A stretch of 42,701 nucleotides of DNA from Pseudomonadota bacterium (lineage in GTDB: Bacteria; Myxococcota_A; Bradymonadia; Bradymonadales; GCA-2716585): NCBI GenBank assembly GCA_005804885.1, contig SYOX01000033.1, positions 1-42,701 on the forward strand. Reading direction: 5' to 3'. Position 1 is the first letter of the stretch; every line of letters begins with the position of its first letter. This document shows, piece after piece, positions 10,701 to 19,491 of this stretch. The notes beneath the pieces are model-generated. The model made no database searches, had not been told where the DNA came from, and was given only the letters and a program-made list of their open reading frames with translations. A program made the translations under genes and the position numbers.

Positions 10701-13700
10701 GTCGTCACGATCACACGCGCCCCGCCCGCCAGCAGGTTCCCCGCGATCTCCAGCGCAATGGAACCAGGGCCGGCGCCCGTGATCAGCGCCGTCTGCCCCG
10801 AGAAATCCAGAGGCCCCTCGGCCAGCTCGCCGGCCAGCCGCCGCAGCGCCTCGCCCCAGGCCCCGCCCGGCCCGGCCTCGACCCGCGCCGGCTGCCCGGC
10901 CGGCCACAACCCCTTGACGAAGTCGACGGCCGCGGCGCCCTCGATCGGCACCTCCTCGTAGACCGGCCGACCCTCGGCGTCGAAGGTCAGCGACGGGCGC
11001 GTCGGCGTGAAGGCCGAGCGCGCCGCCCGCGCCCCGCCCGCGATCCCCTCAAGCGCCGCCGCCAGCGCCGCGTGGCCGCGAGCCTCGGCCAGTCGCGCGT
11101 ACCAGGCCGCCGTCAGCGACACCCGCTCGTCGCCCGAGAAGCCCGACAGTCGGGCGATCTGGTCCCCCGCGTCGGCCAGCTCCAGGCGACCCCCCTGGAC
11201 CTCGAAGCACAGCCGCGCCACATCCCGCTGCGCCGAAGCCCAGGCCGAGGTGAAGGCGACGGCCTTGCGGGCGTCGAAGCGCGCCTCGACCAGCGCCTCG
11301 TACTCGGCGCCGTGCTCGGCCTCCATCCCCGCAAGCCTGGATTCGACCGCCTCCAGGGCCTCAGTCATGCCGGAAGCATCTGCTTCCGGCTCGTCGCCAA
11401 GGAGCTCCCTCGCGGCGCGCGAGAGGCGCCCGGAGGGCCCGAGGAGCCTCGCCTCCAACGCCTGGACGGCCGCCGCGTCGACGACCCCGCCGCCGCCCTG
11501 GGCCGCCGCCCTCCGCCCGAGGGGGAGCCCCGTCGACGCGGCCAGCGACGCCACGGCGCGGTCGATCACCTCCATCGCGTCGGCCTTGCTCGCTGGCCGC
11601 GCGTCGGCCAGCGATCCCAGCGCGCCGCCGCGCGAGGCGTCGCCCTCGCGGCCCTCCAGCGCCAGCGTGTTGTTCAGCGCCTCGATCAGCCCCGGCCCGA
11701 GGCCGTACTGCGACTCGGCCAGCGCCGAGATGTCCTTGCGGCCCACGCCCGCTCGCCCGAAGAGGCGCTTGATCGCCTCGTCCTGCACCCCCTTGAGGTA
11801 GGGGCCCGGCGACCGCCACGCCGACGCGCGCCGCTCGATCTCCTCGACGAGATCCTTGATGGGCTTCTCGTGCGCGCCGTCGATGGTGCCGAGGTTGAAC
11901 TCCGCGCCGAGGTCGAGCAGCACCTGGTTGCGCCTCGACGAGACGCCCTCGAAGAGCTCGTCGATCGTCTCGTCGGCGCGGATCTGCTCGGGCCGCACGC
12001 GCGCCTGCACCGCCAGGATGAAGCGCAGCCCCTCGGCCACGCTCACCGGCCGATCGGCCACGGGCCCGGCGGCGCTGACCTTCGCCTCGGGCGCAACAGG
12101 CACCTCGGGCGCGGCCGCCACGCTCGCCGCAGGCGAGGGCGCTTGCGCCGCAGGGGAGGGGGCCTCGATGGGCGCCGGATCTTGATCGCGGCAAAAGACC
12201 ACCTCGGCGTCGGCCTCGATGTTGAGCACCCGCGCCTCGGCCTCGCCGAGCAGTTCTTGCGTGTAGCGGGCCATGTTCGCCAGCGTCGGCTGGTAGCCGA
12301 CCCCGATCTCGATGAGCTGCTCGACGCGCTGCTCGCCCGACAGCAGGATCTCCTGCGTCTCGATCCACCGCACCGGGCTGGTGAACTGCCACGCCAGCAA
12401 CTCAATGAGCAGACAACGCGTCAGCGCCTCCGGCCGCGCCCGCCACGCCTCGAAGTCCGCCAGGATCTCCACCAGGATCGGCGTCCCGGTGGCCTCGACG
12501 ACGGCCTCGATGAAGTCGCGCTCCAGGCTGAAGGGCCGGGGTACGAGGTTGGGGATGTAGCGGCCCACGAGCCGCCCAGGCTCGATCCGCGCCGGGAAGC
12601 GCGCCTGGAGCGTGGCGCGGAAGCTGTCCACGCCGCCGCGCAGCACCTCGGAGTGGAAGGGCACGTCGATCCCTGGGACCTCGATCCACGCCGGCTTGCC
12701 GCCCGCAGGGGTGCGCGCCGCCAGCGCCGCCTCCAGCGCCGCCAGCGCCTCGACCCGCCCCGTGACCGAGTACTGCCGGCCCCGGACGTTGTAATTGACG
12801 ATCTGCACGAAGCCGGCCTCGGCCCGCACCCGCGCCACGAGCGCCTCGGCCTCGGCGTGGGACAGCCTGGCGTAATGCGGCCGGATGACCCCCATCCGGT
12901 AGCCGCTCTCGCCGGCCTCGTCGCGCGGCACCAGGCGGTGCATCACCAGCCCCCGGTGGTAGACGATGTCCACCACGTCCTCCAGCGGCAGCACCCGCGT
13001 GACGGCGCTCAGCGCGTTGTACTCCCCGACGCTGTGCCCGCAGGTGATCGCGCCCTCGATCTGCGCCCCGGCCTCCTCCAGCTCGGCCACCTGGGCCTGA
13101 GCCAGCACCGCCATGGCGACCTGCGTGAACTGCGTCAGGTGCAGCACCCCGGACGGGTGGCGCCACGAGCGCCCGTTGACCAGCACCTCGGCCGGGTTGT
13201 CCCTGACGATCCGCAAGATCGAGAAGCCCAGAGAACGCCGCGTGAAGGCGTCGGCCCGATCCCAGACCTGCCGCGCCCCCCGCGAGCGCCCGTAGCCCGC
13301 CATCCCCATGCCCGGCTGCTGGATCCCCTGACCCGGGAAGACGTAGGCCGTCCGGGGCGCCTCCAGCGTCAACATCAGCCGCACCACCGGGCGCCGGACC
13401 CCCTCGATCTCCACGGAGGCGGTCGCCTCCACGCGGGAACGACCCGCTTCCATGCCGACGCGAACGGCCTCCATCGACATCTTCGCGCCCAGCGGAGCCG
13501 GCGCCAGGAAGGTCGCCTCGACCTCCCCGATCCGCCCCGCCTGACCCTGCGCCACGCCCTCGACCACGAAGGCGTGCAGCCTCGCCGCGCTCCACATCCC
13601 ATGCACGATGGGCGCCCCGAGGCCCGCCAGGCGCGCCATCAGCACGCTCCGGTGGATGGGGTTCAGATCCAGGCTGATCTCCGCGAAGGTGTCCATCGAG

Positions 13701-16700
13701 TCCGGCGTCGTCGCCACGCCCGTCGCCAGCGTCCGCCTCGGCGTGCTCGCCGCTGCGGCCCCCGGCGCCGCCAGCGCCGCCAGCATCACCTCCAGCGGGT
13801 GCGCCGCCCCTTCGCCCTCCTCCAGCGCGATCCGCCCGACGACCTCACCGCCGCGCAGGACCACCCCTTGAGCCTGGAAGCGCGCCGCTCCGGCCCTGGG
13901 CCGACGCTCGACGACGGAGGACTCGACCCGGAGCGCGTCGCCGACCTCGATCGGCGCCGACCATTGCAGCCAGCCGCGCGCCCTCAAGAGGAAGTCGCGC
14001 GCGGCCTGATCGTCGACGCGCAGGTCGCGCGCGAGCCGGTCCTGGCGGCGCACCGCCCAGGCCGTCCGATCGTGCGGCCCACGGATGAAGAAGCCCTCGT
14101 CGAGCCGCGCGACGACCACCTCGCCGCGCCGGATCGTCGCCACGGCGTCGATGGAGCGGCCTCGCTCGCCGTCCTCGACCCGGACCGCGCGCGCCTCGAC
14201 CTGGAGCCGCTCGCCGGCCCTCGGCGGCCAGCCCTCCAGCGGGGTGATGGCGTGGCGCTGGTGGACCAGCTCCAGCAGCCCGCCGGCCAGCTCGTCGCCC
14301 GCGATCACCGCGAAGAGCGGCTCCCAGGCCAGCGAGAAGGCCATCTGCGCCGGCAGCCCCTCGGCGCCCGCCCGCCCGCCCGTGACGGCGGCGTAGGCGC
14401 TGGCGCGCGCCGGGTCCGCGACGACCTCGGCCTCGGCGGTCTCGAAGAGCGCGCAGGCGGCCACGCCGCGCTCGCCAAAGAGCGCCCGGCCGTAGAAGCT
14501 CTGGAGCGCCTCGCGCCACGCGACCTCGGAGCACCGGAAGACGTCGTCGCCGGTGACCAGCGCGTACTGAAGGTCCAGCGCCCAGGTGTCGACCCGCTCA
14601 GGCTCGACGCCGGGGACGCGAACCTCGATCCTCACCGCGTCGGGGGCGACCTGCGACACGCGGACGGCCTCCCGGCCGCGCCTTGGATTGCAAGTGATCT
14701 CGGCGACTTCGCCGCTCATCTGCATCTGGATCTGGAGCGTGGCGCCGGGGGTGGCCTGGCAGAGCCTCAGGATGGGGTTGGGCATCGAGCGCGCGCCGAC
14801 GAAGACGCGCGGCACGCCAAAGAGGGCGGCGACCGGGCCAGGGAAGCGCGCCGAGACGGGCTTGTGCCACGCGTCGGCCGAAGGCGGATCGATGGCCCGC
14901 AGCGTCGTCAGCCAGGGGCCGTCGTCGCTGTGGATGCCGACGGGCAGCGGCGTCGGGCCGATGGGCGCCCTCAGGCGCTCGGCCTCGACGGGGGGGAGCC
15001 CGCTGGCGCGAAGGTCGTCGATGAGGGCCCGCTCGAAGCGCCCAAGCAGGTCCGCGACCGGCTCGTCGGCGCGGGTGATCCCGGCGACAGCCTCCGGGCC
15101 TGGGATCACCAGGACCTGACTGGCCTCGAAGCGGGGGTCCTGGGCCTGCCAGAGCCCGTCGGCCTTGTACCAGCGGCGCACGTCGGCGTCGATCACCGGC
15201 ACGAAGTTGACCGGCTTTCCAGGCCGGGCGCAGACCTCGCGCACGAAGTAGCGCACGTCCGAAGGCGTCAAGGGCGCGGTGGCCGCCTCGGGGTAGGCGG
15301 CGGCGAAGCGCCTGAGCGCCTCGGCCGGGTCGTCGAGGTCCTCGGGGCCGGACAGGATGCTCTCCACCTCGCCCTCGTCCCGGGGGCACAGGCGCGCCTC
15401 GGCGCGGCGCAGCAGATCCAGCGCGCGGCCGCGCCAGGAGGCGTCGGGCCAGAGGCCGTCCTCGTAGGGGCCGCTCCGGCCGATGGCGGTCAACTCAAAG
15501 AGGCGCTCGACGACCTGGAGCCAGGTCATCTCCTCGACCGGGCCGAAGTAGGGGCGCGCGGTGGCGTTGAGGGCGGCGACGATCTCGTCGCGCCGGGCCT
15601 CGATGGCCTCGGCGTCGCCGGCGATGGCGTCGAGCAGGCGACCGCAGCGCGCGGCGGCGTTGTCGATGTAGTGGATGTCGGCGTTGAGCTGGCTGCGGCC
15701 GGAGGTGATCCCGCCCCCGCTCTGGCCGTTGAGGACCCAGGCGGGGGTCCCGGCGGCCTCGACCAGCGCCCGCTTGACCTGCGGCGAGGCGGTCGCCTCC
15801 AGGCAGGCCATGGCGAGCGTGCCGATGAAGACGGCGTCGACGGGCATCGGGCGCTCGCCGTGGGCCAGCGACCAGCGGCCGGTCAGCAGCTCGACCGCCC
15901 GCGCCTCCGTCGCGATCCCTCCCCCCACGCACAGGACCAGGTTCGGCTCGGCGCGCACCAGGGCGTAGGTGTCCAGCAAGAGCTGGTCGAGGTCCTCCCA
16001 CGAGTGGTGGCCGCCCGCCTTGCCGCCCTCAAGGTGCACGAAGATCGTGTGGCGACGGGCCAGCCGGGCGATGCGCACCACGCGCTCGACCTGATCGCGG
16101 GTGCCGGGCTTGAAGGCGTTGAGGTGGAGGCCCTCGGCGCTCAGATCGTCGAGCAGCGCGGCCGCCTCGGCCGCGTCGGGGATGCCGGCGCTGATGGTGA
16201 CCCCGCAGACGGGCAGCCCGGCGCGCCTCGCCTTCTGCACGAGGCGGCTGCGCCCCAGGTGGAGGTTCCAGAGCCAGGGGTCGAGGTAGAGGGCGTTGAA
16301 GACGACCTCGCGGCCAGGATCGAGCTTCTGGCCAAGCTCCTCCAGGCGCCGATCGAGGATCTCGGCCGTGACCTGACCGCCGCCGGCCAGCTCCGCCATG
16401 AAGCCCGCGTTGGCCGCGGCGGCGACGATGTCCACCTCGCTCGTCGTCGGCGTCATCCCAGGCAGGATCACGGGGGGCTTGCCCGTGGCGCGCGTGAAGC
16501 GGTTGTCCACGAAGAGCCTCGCCTCGCCGCCGGGCGCGTCGCCCTGGACAGGGAGCCGGACGAGGCGAGGCGCGAAGTCGCTCCAGACGACCGGGCGAAC
16601 CGGCCGCGGGGCGCCCTCGGTGAAGAGGGCGACCCGGTCGCGCGGGTCCTCCAGGGCCAGGACGCGCAGCGGCGAGCCCCGCAGCGCCGAGCGGGTCAGC

Positions 16701-17878
16701 CGCGCCACCCCGTCGCCCGGCCCCAGATCGAAGATGAACTCCAGGCCCGGCCGCCGCTCCAGGGCGCGCACGGTGTCGAGCCACCTCACCGGCCGGACAA
16801 ACTGCGACACGACCAGCTCGTCGGTCAGATCGGGGCTGTCGTTGAGCCTCTCGGCCGTGGCCGGCGAGATCACGTCAAGCTGGAGCGCGGCGGCGTCGAC
16901 CCTGAAGCCCATCTCGGCCACCGTGCGCCGCATCGCCTCCAGGCCGCGCTCCATGGCGGGGCTGTGGAAGGCGGCGCCGACGCTCAGATCCTCCCAGGTG
17001 AAGTCCAGCGGGCTGCCGCCGAGGAGACCCTCGCGCCGCGCCTTGCGCTCGCGCTCGACCTGCGCGTCGAGGCCTCGCCTCAAGGCCGCCAGCGACTCCG
17101 GGGCGCCGCTCAGGACGTGCCGCGTGCGGGTGTTGAGCAGCGCGATGTAGACCTGCTGGTCTTGGGGCAGGCGGGCGTTGATCCCGTCGACCGCGCGGCG
17201 CAGGCGGCCGATGTCGAGCCCGGCGACGGAGGCCATCGGGGCGCCGCCCTCGGTGCCGAGGGCCTGTCCCAACCCCTGAAAGGACTGGGCCATGTGCAGG
17301 CCCTGCCATGTAAAGTATCGCACATATTCGACAAATCGGTTGATGTCGATGGCGCCCTTCGGGCTCTCGGCCACGAGCAGCGCCGGCATCATGCCCTGGG
17401 AGTGGCCGGTCAGCGCGACGATCGCGCCAGCCTCGAAGGCCCCTCGCAGCCCCTCGTGGTAGAGGGCCAGGTAGCGGGCGATCTGCGTGATGAAGATCAA
17501 AGGCTGGGAGATGACCGAGGAGGTCAGGGTGGCCTCGTCGGGCCGGGTCTCGGGGGCCTTGAGCCAGCCCATCAGATCGAAGCCGCGCGGGTAGAGCCCG
17601 CTCCAGCGAAACGGGCGCTCGCCCTCGACGAGCCCCGTGATGGCGGCGGCGGCGGCCTCGACCCAGGGCCGAACCGGCGCGCAATCCCGCATGATCCCGG
17701 CCAGCACCGGGAGGCAGCTCAAGCCCTGACCGGCGAAGGTCAGCGCGGCGCGCCCTCGACCCTGACTCAGCTCTCCCGCCAGAGAACGGCTCACCTGACC
17801 TGTCAGTCTGCCCGACACGCCCCTGGAGGGCTCAAGCCCCTTCTTGATGCCCTCGCCGGCAGTCTCGTCCTGGGTCAT
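7781..17878 (-). CDS. fas: Type I fatty acid synthase, single chain, 3365 residues
   Basis: A bacterial FAS I of the mycobacterial type, corresponding to a fungal beta-alpha head-to-tail fusion. Domains in order: acetyltransferase (GHSQG, Ser about 160; AFHSP), FMN-type enoyl reductase (PVILPGMTPTT, about 455-830), dehydratase with hotdog folds (about 1000-1500; LDLNPIHRS and IVHGMW), malonyl/palmitoyl transferase (GHSVGEY, Ser about 1616), Ala/Pro-rich linker, ACP (GVSSRRNQ, Ser about 1980), ketoreductase (TALITGAGPGSIA about 2360; GAYSETK, Tyr about 2532) and ketosynthase (ACATAAVS, Cys about 3009; KHDTSTAANDPNE; KTLTGHPKGG). All catalytic motifs looked for are present. There is no C-terminal PPTase domain; acpS follows with an ATGA overlap. 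The start is set by a GGAG sequence about 7 bases upstream of ATG 17878. It makes long-chain acyl-CoA from acetyl-CoA, malonyl-CoA and NADPH in the cytoplasm. Upstream lie a good promoter and operator-like inverted repeat, which suggests repression by the adjacent TetR-like protein. Confidence 0.97.
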   Translation of the reverse strand: MTQDETAGEGIKKGLEPSRGVSGRLTGQVSRSLAGELSQGRGRAALTFAGQGLSCLPVLAGIMRDCAPVRPWVEAAAAAITGLVEGERPFRWSGLYPRGFDLMGWLKAPETRPDEATLTSSVISQPLIFITQIARYLALYHEGLRGAFEAGAIVALTGHSQGMMPALLVAESPKGAIDINRFVEYVRYFTWQGLHMAQSFQGLGQALGTEGGAPMASVAGLDIGRLRRAVDGINARLPQDQQVYIALLNTRTRHVLSGAPESLAALRRGLDAQVERERKARREGLLGGSPLDFTWEDLSVGAAFHSPAMERGLEAMRRTVAEMGFRVDAAALQLDVISPATAERLNDSPDLTDELVVSQFVRPVRWLDTVRALERRPGLEFIFDLGPGDGVARLTRSALRGSPLRVLALEDPRDRVALFTEGAPRPVRPVVWSDFAPRLVRLPVQGDAPGGEARLFVDNRFTRATGKPPVILPGMTPTTSEVDIVAAAANAGFMAELAGGGQVTAEILDRRLEELGQKLDPGREVVFNALYLDPWLWNLHLGRSRLVQKARRAGLPVCGVTISAGIPDAAEAAALLDDLSAEGLHLNAFKPGTRDQVERVVRIARLARRHTIFVHLEGGKAGGHHSWEDLDQLLLDTYALVRAEPNLVLCVGGGIATEARAVELLTGRWSLAHGERPMPVDAVFIGTLAMACLEATASPQVKRALVEAAGTPAWVLNGQSGGGITSGRSQLNADIHYIDNAAARCGRLLDAIAGDAEAIEARRDEIVAALNATARPYFGPVEEMTWLQVVERLFELTAIGRSGPYEDGLWPDASWRGRALDLLRRAEARLCPRDEGEVESILSGPEDLDDPAEALRRFAAAYPEAATAPLTPSDVRYFVREVCARPGKPVNFVPVIDADVRRWYKADGLWQAQDPRFEASQVLVIPGPEAVAGITRADEPVADLLGRFERALIDDLRASGLPPVEAERLRAPIGPTPLPVGIHSDDGPWLTTLRAIDPPSADAWHKPVSARFPGPVAALFGVPRVFVGARSMPNPILRLCQATPGATLQIQMQMSGEVAEITCNPRRGREAVRVSQVAPDAVRIEVRVPGVEPERVDTWALDLQYALVTGDDVFRCSEVAWREALQSFYGRALFGERGVAACALFETAEAEVVADPARASAYAAVTGGRAGAEGLPAQMAFSLAWEPLFAVIAGDELAGGLLELVHQRHAITPLEGWPPRAGERLQVEARAVRVEDGERGRSIDAVATIRRGEVVVARLDEGFFIRGPHDRTAWAVRRQDRLARDLRVDDQAARDFLLRARGWLQWSAPIEVGDALRVESSVVERRPRAGAARFQAQGVVLRGGEVVGRIALEEGEGAAHPLEVMLAALAAPGAAAASTPRRTLATGVATTPDSMDTFAEISLDLNPIHRSVLMARLAGLGAPIVHGMWSAARLHAFVVEGVAQGQAGRIGEVEATFLAPAPLGAKMSMEAVRVGMEAGRSRVEATASVEIEGVRRPVVRLMLTLEAPRTAYVFPGQGIQQPGMGMAGYGRSRGARQVWDRADAFTRRSLGFSILRIVRDNPAEVLVNGRSWRHPSGVLHLTQFTQVAMAVLAQAQVAELEEAGAQIEGAITCGHSVGEYNALSAVTRVLPLEDVVDIVYHRGLVMHRLVPRDEAGESGYRMGVIRPHYARLSHAEAEALVARVRAEAGFVQIVNYNVRGRQYSVTGRVEALAALEAALAARTPAGGKPAWIEVPGIDVPFHSEVLRGGVDSFRATLQARFPARIEPGRLVGRYIPNLVPRPFSLERDFIEAVVEATGTPILVEILADFEAWRARPEALTRCLLIELLAWQFTSPVRWIETQEILLSGEQRVEQLIEIGVGYQPTLANMARYTQELLGEAEARVLNIEADAEVVFCRDQDPAPIEAPSPAAQAPSPAASVAAAPEVPVAPEAKVSAAGPVADRPVSVAEGLRFILAVQARVRPEQIRADETIDELFEGVSSRRNQVLLDLGAEFNLGTIDGAHEKPIKDLVEEIERRASAWRSPGPYLKGVQDEAIKRLFGRAGVGRKDISALAESQYGLGPGLIEALNNTLALEGREGDASRGGALGSLADARPASKADAMEVIDRAVASLAASTGLPLGRRAAAQGGGGVVDAAAVQALEARLLGPSGRLSRAARELLGDEPEADASGMTEALEAVESRLAGMEAEHGAEYEALVEARFDARKAVAFTSAWASAQRDVARLCFEVQGGRLELADAGDQIARLSGFSGDERVSLTAAWYARLAEARGHAALAAALEGIAGGARAARSAFTPTRPSLTFDAEGRPVYEEVPIEGAAAVDFVKGLWPAGQPARVEAGPGGAWGEALRRLAGELAEGPLDFSGQTALITGAGPGSIALEIAGNLLAGGARVIVTTSSSDRARMAFYREFHQAHAAPGAELYVVPFNQASFRDIDALVDWLHEAQTEQAGASVRVLKRPFAPDLLIPFAAIKDVGTLDALEARSQVAVRAMLLGVERLVARVAQRAARDGVPALPCHVLLPLSPNHGGFGGDGAYSETKLGLEVLGNRWKSEREAWGRAVTLCQARIGWVRGTGLMDANNLVAAGLESLTGVKTFSSREMGLLLTALCAREAREAALSAPLSADLTGGFAALDDIKSVVDGIRAEIEAKASAARRLHELIQRERAGLGRDARRPTVKALPAWPGSLVEVSPGAPRELTPSAPMVSEEAPSALARSGSAPEGAAAGPRVDLSQVVAIVGAGEVGPCGGSRTRFEMEVDGALSAAGVLELAWVTGLVRYDESAGGWVDVEGGELVEESEIAGRYREAVQGRVGIRFVDPATTGFDPQSVPIYTTVYLERDFSFQVATAQEARDFVQADPARTRASYDAEADAWRVTRKAGTEVKVPRQMRLSRRVAGQVPTGFDFTRYGIPRDMVENVDRVTLFNLVATVEAFVSAGMSPEELLTWVHPARVANTQGSGIGGMRSLRRLYTDYLLGEGRQSDVLQETLINVVAAYAVAAYVGSYGPMSHPVAACATAAVSLEEGADKILAGKADFVITGGFDDIEREGALGFSDMSATADTELMLSMGLSPDQMSRSNDARRRGFVEAQGGGTVLLARGDVALRMGLPVLGVVAWAGTFGDGIHKSIPAPGMGALAAAMGGARSPLGAALGRFGLKADDVAMVTKHDTSTAANDPNEGALHDRIQEALGRTPGNPLWVVSQKTLTGHPKGGAAAWQLIGMCQAMASGTIPGNRNLDAVDEAMRGQRHLGFTDAPLRPGPALPIKAGLLTSLGFGHVSAIALILHPGCFEAQLTEAQRQDWAPRARARLARQRQLQADILAGRKAAFEKRAHRRFEAQDGTEAQAEQEAALLLDPEARLDLAWGLFTRGAR

Positions 17879-17953
17879 TGGCGTCTCCGATTTTCTGAAT
17901 GGATCCCCATTTGATCGGGGTGAATGGGCTTGATGTGCGCCTGCAGTGACGCC

Positions 17954-17990
17954 GACTCGCCAGTCACCATTTTAACTAGACCGGCGAGTC
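17954..17990. promoter_or_regulatory. Operator-like inverted repeat over the FAS promoter
   Basis: The left arm GACTCGCCAGT (17954-17964) pairs with the right arm ACCGGCGAGTC (17980-17990) at 10 of 11 positions. The arms flank the putative -10 box. The right arm contains the 12-mer AGACCGGCGAGT (17978-17989), which occurs identically upstream of the TetR-like gene at 19402-19413. This is the expected pattern for one repressor acting on both genes. Binding is inferred. Confidence 0.65.
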
Positions 17991-17996
17991 TGTTAC
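17969..17996 (-). promoter_or_regulatory. Putative promoter of the fas-acpS-ACC operon
   Basis: On the minus strand GTAACA (17996-17991) serves as a -35-like box and TAAAAT (17974-17969) as a -10 box, separated by 16 bases. Transcription would start near 17960, about 80 bases ahead of the FAS start codon. The local AT content stands out from its surroundings. One operator arm lies between the boxes and the other lies over the expected start point. Confidence 0.5.
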
Positions 17997-18135
17997 GGGT
18001 CGGCCGGGCTATATCAAAGGGCGCGGGGAGAGACAAGGAAAAACAGGGATCTGGCGCGCGTCAGGCGAGAGTCCGGCGCGCGTCCGGCGCGGCGCAGGGG
18101 GGCGGTCGAGGGGGCGCGCGCGTGTGACCGGCGGG

Positions 18136-18297
18136 TCATACCCAATCACAGACAAAGGGCTTGCTTTGTGGGCGAGGACAGGGGGATGGCCTGGGCCTGG
18201 GCGAGGCTGGTGCATCGCACCGCCCAGTGATGGCCCTGGCTCAGGGCGCCGCCTGGACCGCCCACAACGTGAGCCTCTCGGCTGTGGTCGGGTATCA
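18136..18297 (-). repeat. 162-bp TGATACC...GGTATGA dispersed repeat, copy B
   Basis: Reverse-strand copy of the repeat at 1439-1600, of the same length and closely similar throughout. In its own orientation it starts TGATACCCGACCACAG and ends TTGGGTATGA. The TGA at its left end is the stop codon of the TetR-DUF1801 gene. It lies between that gene and the FAS promoter, so any terminator activity would stop regulator transcripts from running into the operon. Confidence 0.87.
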
Positions 18298-19383
18298 GGT
18301 GTCCTGGAGGGCGCAGGCGGTGCGGACGAGATCGGAGAGGGCGTCGCGATCAGGGCAGGGGCCGCCGGGGGGGAGGTCGGCGTGGCGCTGGTGCTTGCCG
18401 CGGCCGGCCAGCAGGCCAGCGGGGTCGCGGAGCTCCGCGCCCCGGTAGAAGCCGATCCGGGCGCCGCCGCGCTTCTGGGGCTTGATGTAGCAGAAGAGGC
18501 CGCGGTGGTCGTACGCAACGACCTTCCACCCGCCGATGACGCGTTCGTCGGCGCCGGGGGCTGCTGCCAGGACAAGGGCGCGCAGAGTGTCGACGGCCTC
18601 GGCGGCGTCGAGGAAGGAGGACAGGAAGTCCCGCAGATCCTCGTCGGTGACGCGGGCGCCGTGGGCGAGCGTCGGCTCGTGGGCAGGCGCAGGGGGATCC
18701 TGGGAGGTGGGCTGCGGGGTCAGGCGAGCCGTCGGAGCCATGGTCGACATGGGCCGCAGGTGCTTGAGGGTGTCGCCCTTGGCGAAGTGGAGCTGGCGCA
18801 ACCACCAGCCCAGGACGCTCATGACATTGCCGGCCATCTCCTGGGCGTCGGCGCGCTCGGGATCGGACAGATCCTGCATGAGCAGCCCGGTGTAGGCCCC
18901 GAAGATCGTGGCGGCGACGCCCCGCAGCTCGTCCTCGGAGACCTTGTTCTCCAGCAGCGGGCGCAAGATCTCGGCGATCGCCACGCGCGCTCGGCGGTAG
19001 AACTTGGCCAGCGCCTGCCGCAGCTCGGGCTCGTGCCGGGCCTGGATGGTGAACTCCAGCCAGAGGGGGATCTGCGCGCGACCTCGGTGGATCTCCCGCG
19101 CCAGCGAGCCGGTGATGGCCTCGATGTAGTTGTCCTGCTGAACCGCCTCCTCGAACTGCTCATAGAGCTCGTCCATGATCTGGCGCGTCCAGGTCTCCAG
19201 GATATCAATGAATATTTCCTGCTTGGACCCATAATGCCAGTAGAAGCTGCCCTTTGAGCTGTTGGCTCTCTGGCAGATCACTTCCACCGTGGTGTCGTGA
19301 TAGCCTGAGTCGCGAAAGCTCCTGTAGGCCGCCTGCCGCAGCTGCTCGCGCTTCTGCTCGCCCTTGTGCTTGCGCGTCGTCAT
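18295..19383 (-). CDS. TetR-family regulator with C-terminal DUF1801-like domain
   Basis: 362 residues. The N-terminal 60 residues are a TetR helix-turn-helix (REQLRQAAYRSFRDSGYHDT, then VICQRANSSKGSFYWHYGSK), followed by an all-helical ligand/dimer domain to about residue 200 and a Pro/Thr-rich linker. Residues about 240-355 resemble DUF1801/YdhG (VIGGWKVVAYDHRGLFCYIK...GFYRGAEL.DPAGLL.GRGK). TetR proteins normally end near residue 200, so the extra domain is unusual. ATG 19383 is chosen because AGGAG lies about 8 bases upstream and the HTH starts there; an in-frame upstream extension would run antisense to the next gene. A shared 12-bp motif at its own upstream region and over the FAS promoter suggests it represses both, perhaps in response to an acyl-CoA. 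The role of the DUF1801 part is unknown. The stop codon is the edge of repeat copy B. Confidence 0.9.
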   Translation of the reverse strand: MTTRKHKGEQKREQLRQAAYRSFRDSGYHDTTVEVICQRANSSKGSFYWHYGSKQEIFIDILETWTRQIMDELYEQFEEAVQQDNYIEAITGSLAREIHRGRAQIPLWLEFTIQARHEPELRQALAKFYRRARVAIAEILRPLLENKVSEDELRGVAATIFGAYTGLLMQDLSDPERADAQEMAGNVMSVLGWWLRQLHFAKGDTLKHLRPMSTMAPTARLTPQPTSQDPPAPAHEPTLAHGARVTDEDLRDFLSSFLDAAEAVDTLRALVLAAAPGADERVIGGWKVVAYDHRGLFCYIKPQKRGGARIGFYRGAELRDPAGLLAGRGKHQRHADLPPGGPCPDRDALSDLVRTACALQDT

Positions 19384-19401
19384 GGGCCACTCCTGCCTCG
19401 C

Positions 19402-19420
19402 AGACCGGCGAGTATGGTCT
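19402..19420. promoter_or_regulatory. Operator-like site upstream of the TetR gene
   Basis: AGACCGGCGAGTATGGTCT has matching ends (AGACC and GGTCT) and contains the 12-mer AGACCGGCGAGT that recurs at the FAS promoter. It lies 19 bases ahead of the TetR start codon, downstream of the best promoter match, so binding would block autogenous transcription. Confidence 0.6.
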
Positions 19421-19461
19421 CTGGATTCGTGTCGGGCGACGGGCGCCGCGTGGTGCCTCGG

Positions 19462-19491
19462 GTCATAGAGCCTGCGTCGGTGGACTGTCAA
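19462..19491 (-). promoter_or_regulatory. Putative promoter of the TetR-DUF1801 gene
   Basis: The minus strand has a perfect -35 box TTGACA (19491-19486) and a -10-like TATGAC (19467-19462) with an 18-base spacer. The leader to the start codon would be about 75 bases and would include the operator-like site at 19402-19420. Confidence 0.55.

Noticed and set aside
7901-17914. A 3337-codon open frame antisense to the FAS gene
   Set aside because: It mirrors the FAS codon pattern in GC-rich DNA; the translation is Arg/His/Pro/Leu-rich with no domain, whereas the minus strand has every FAS motif.
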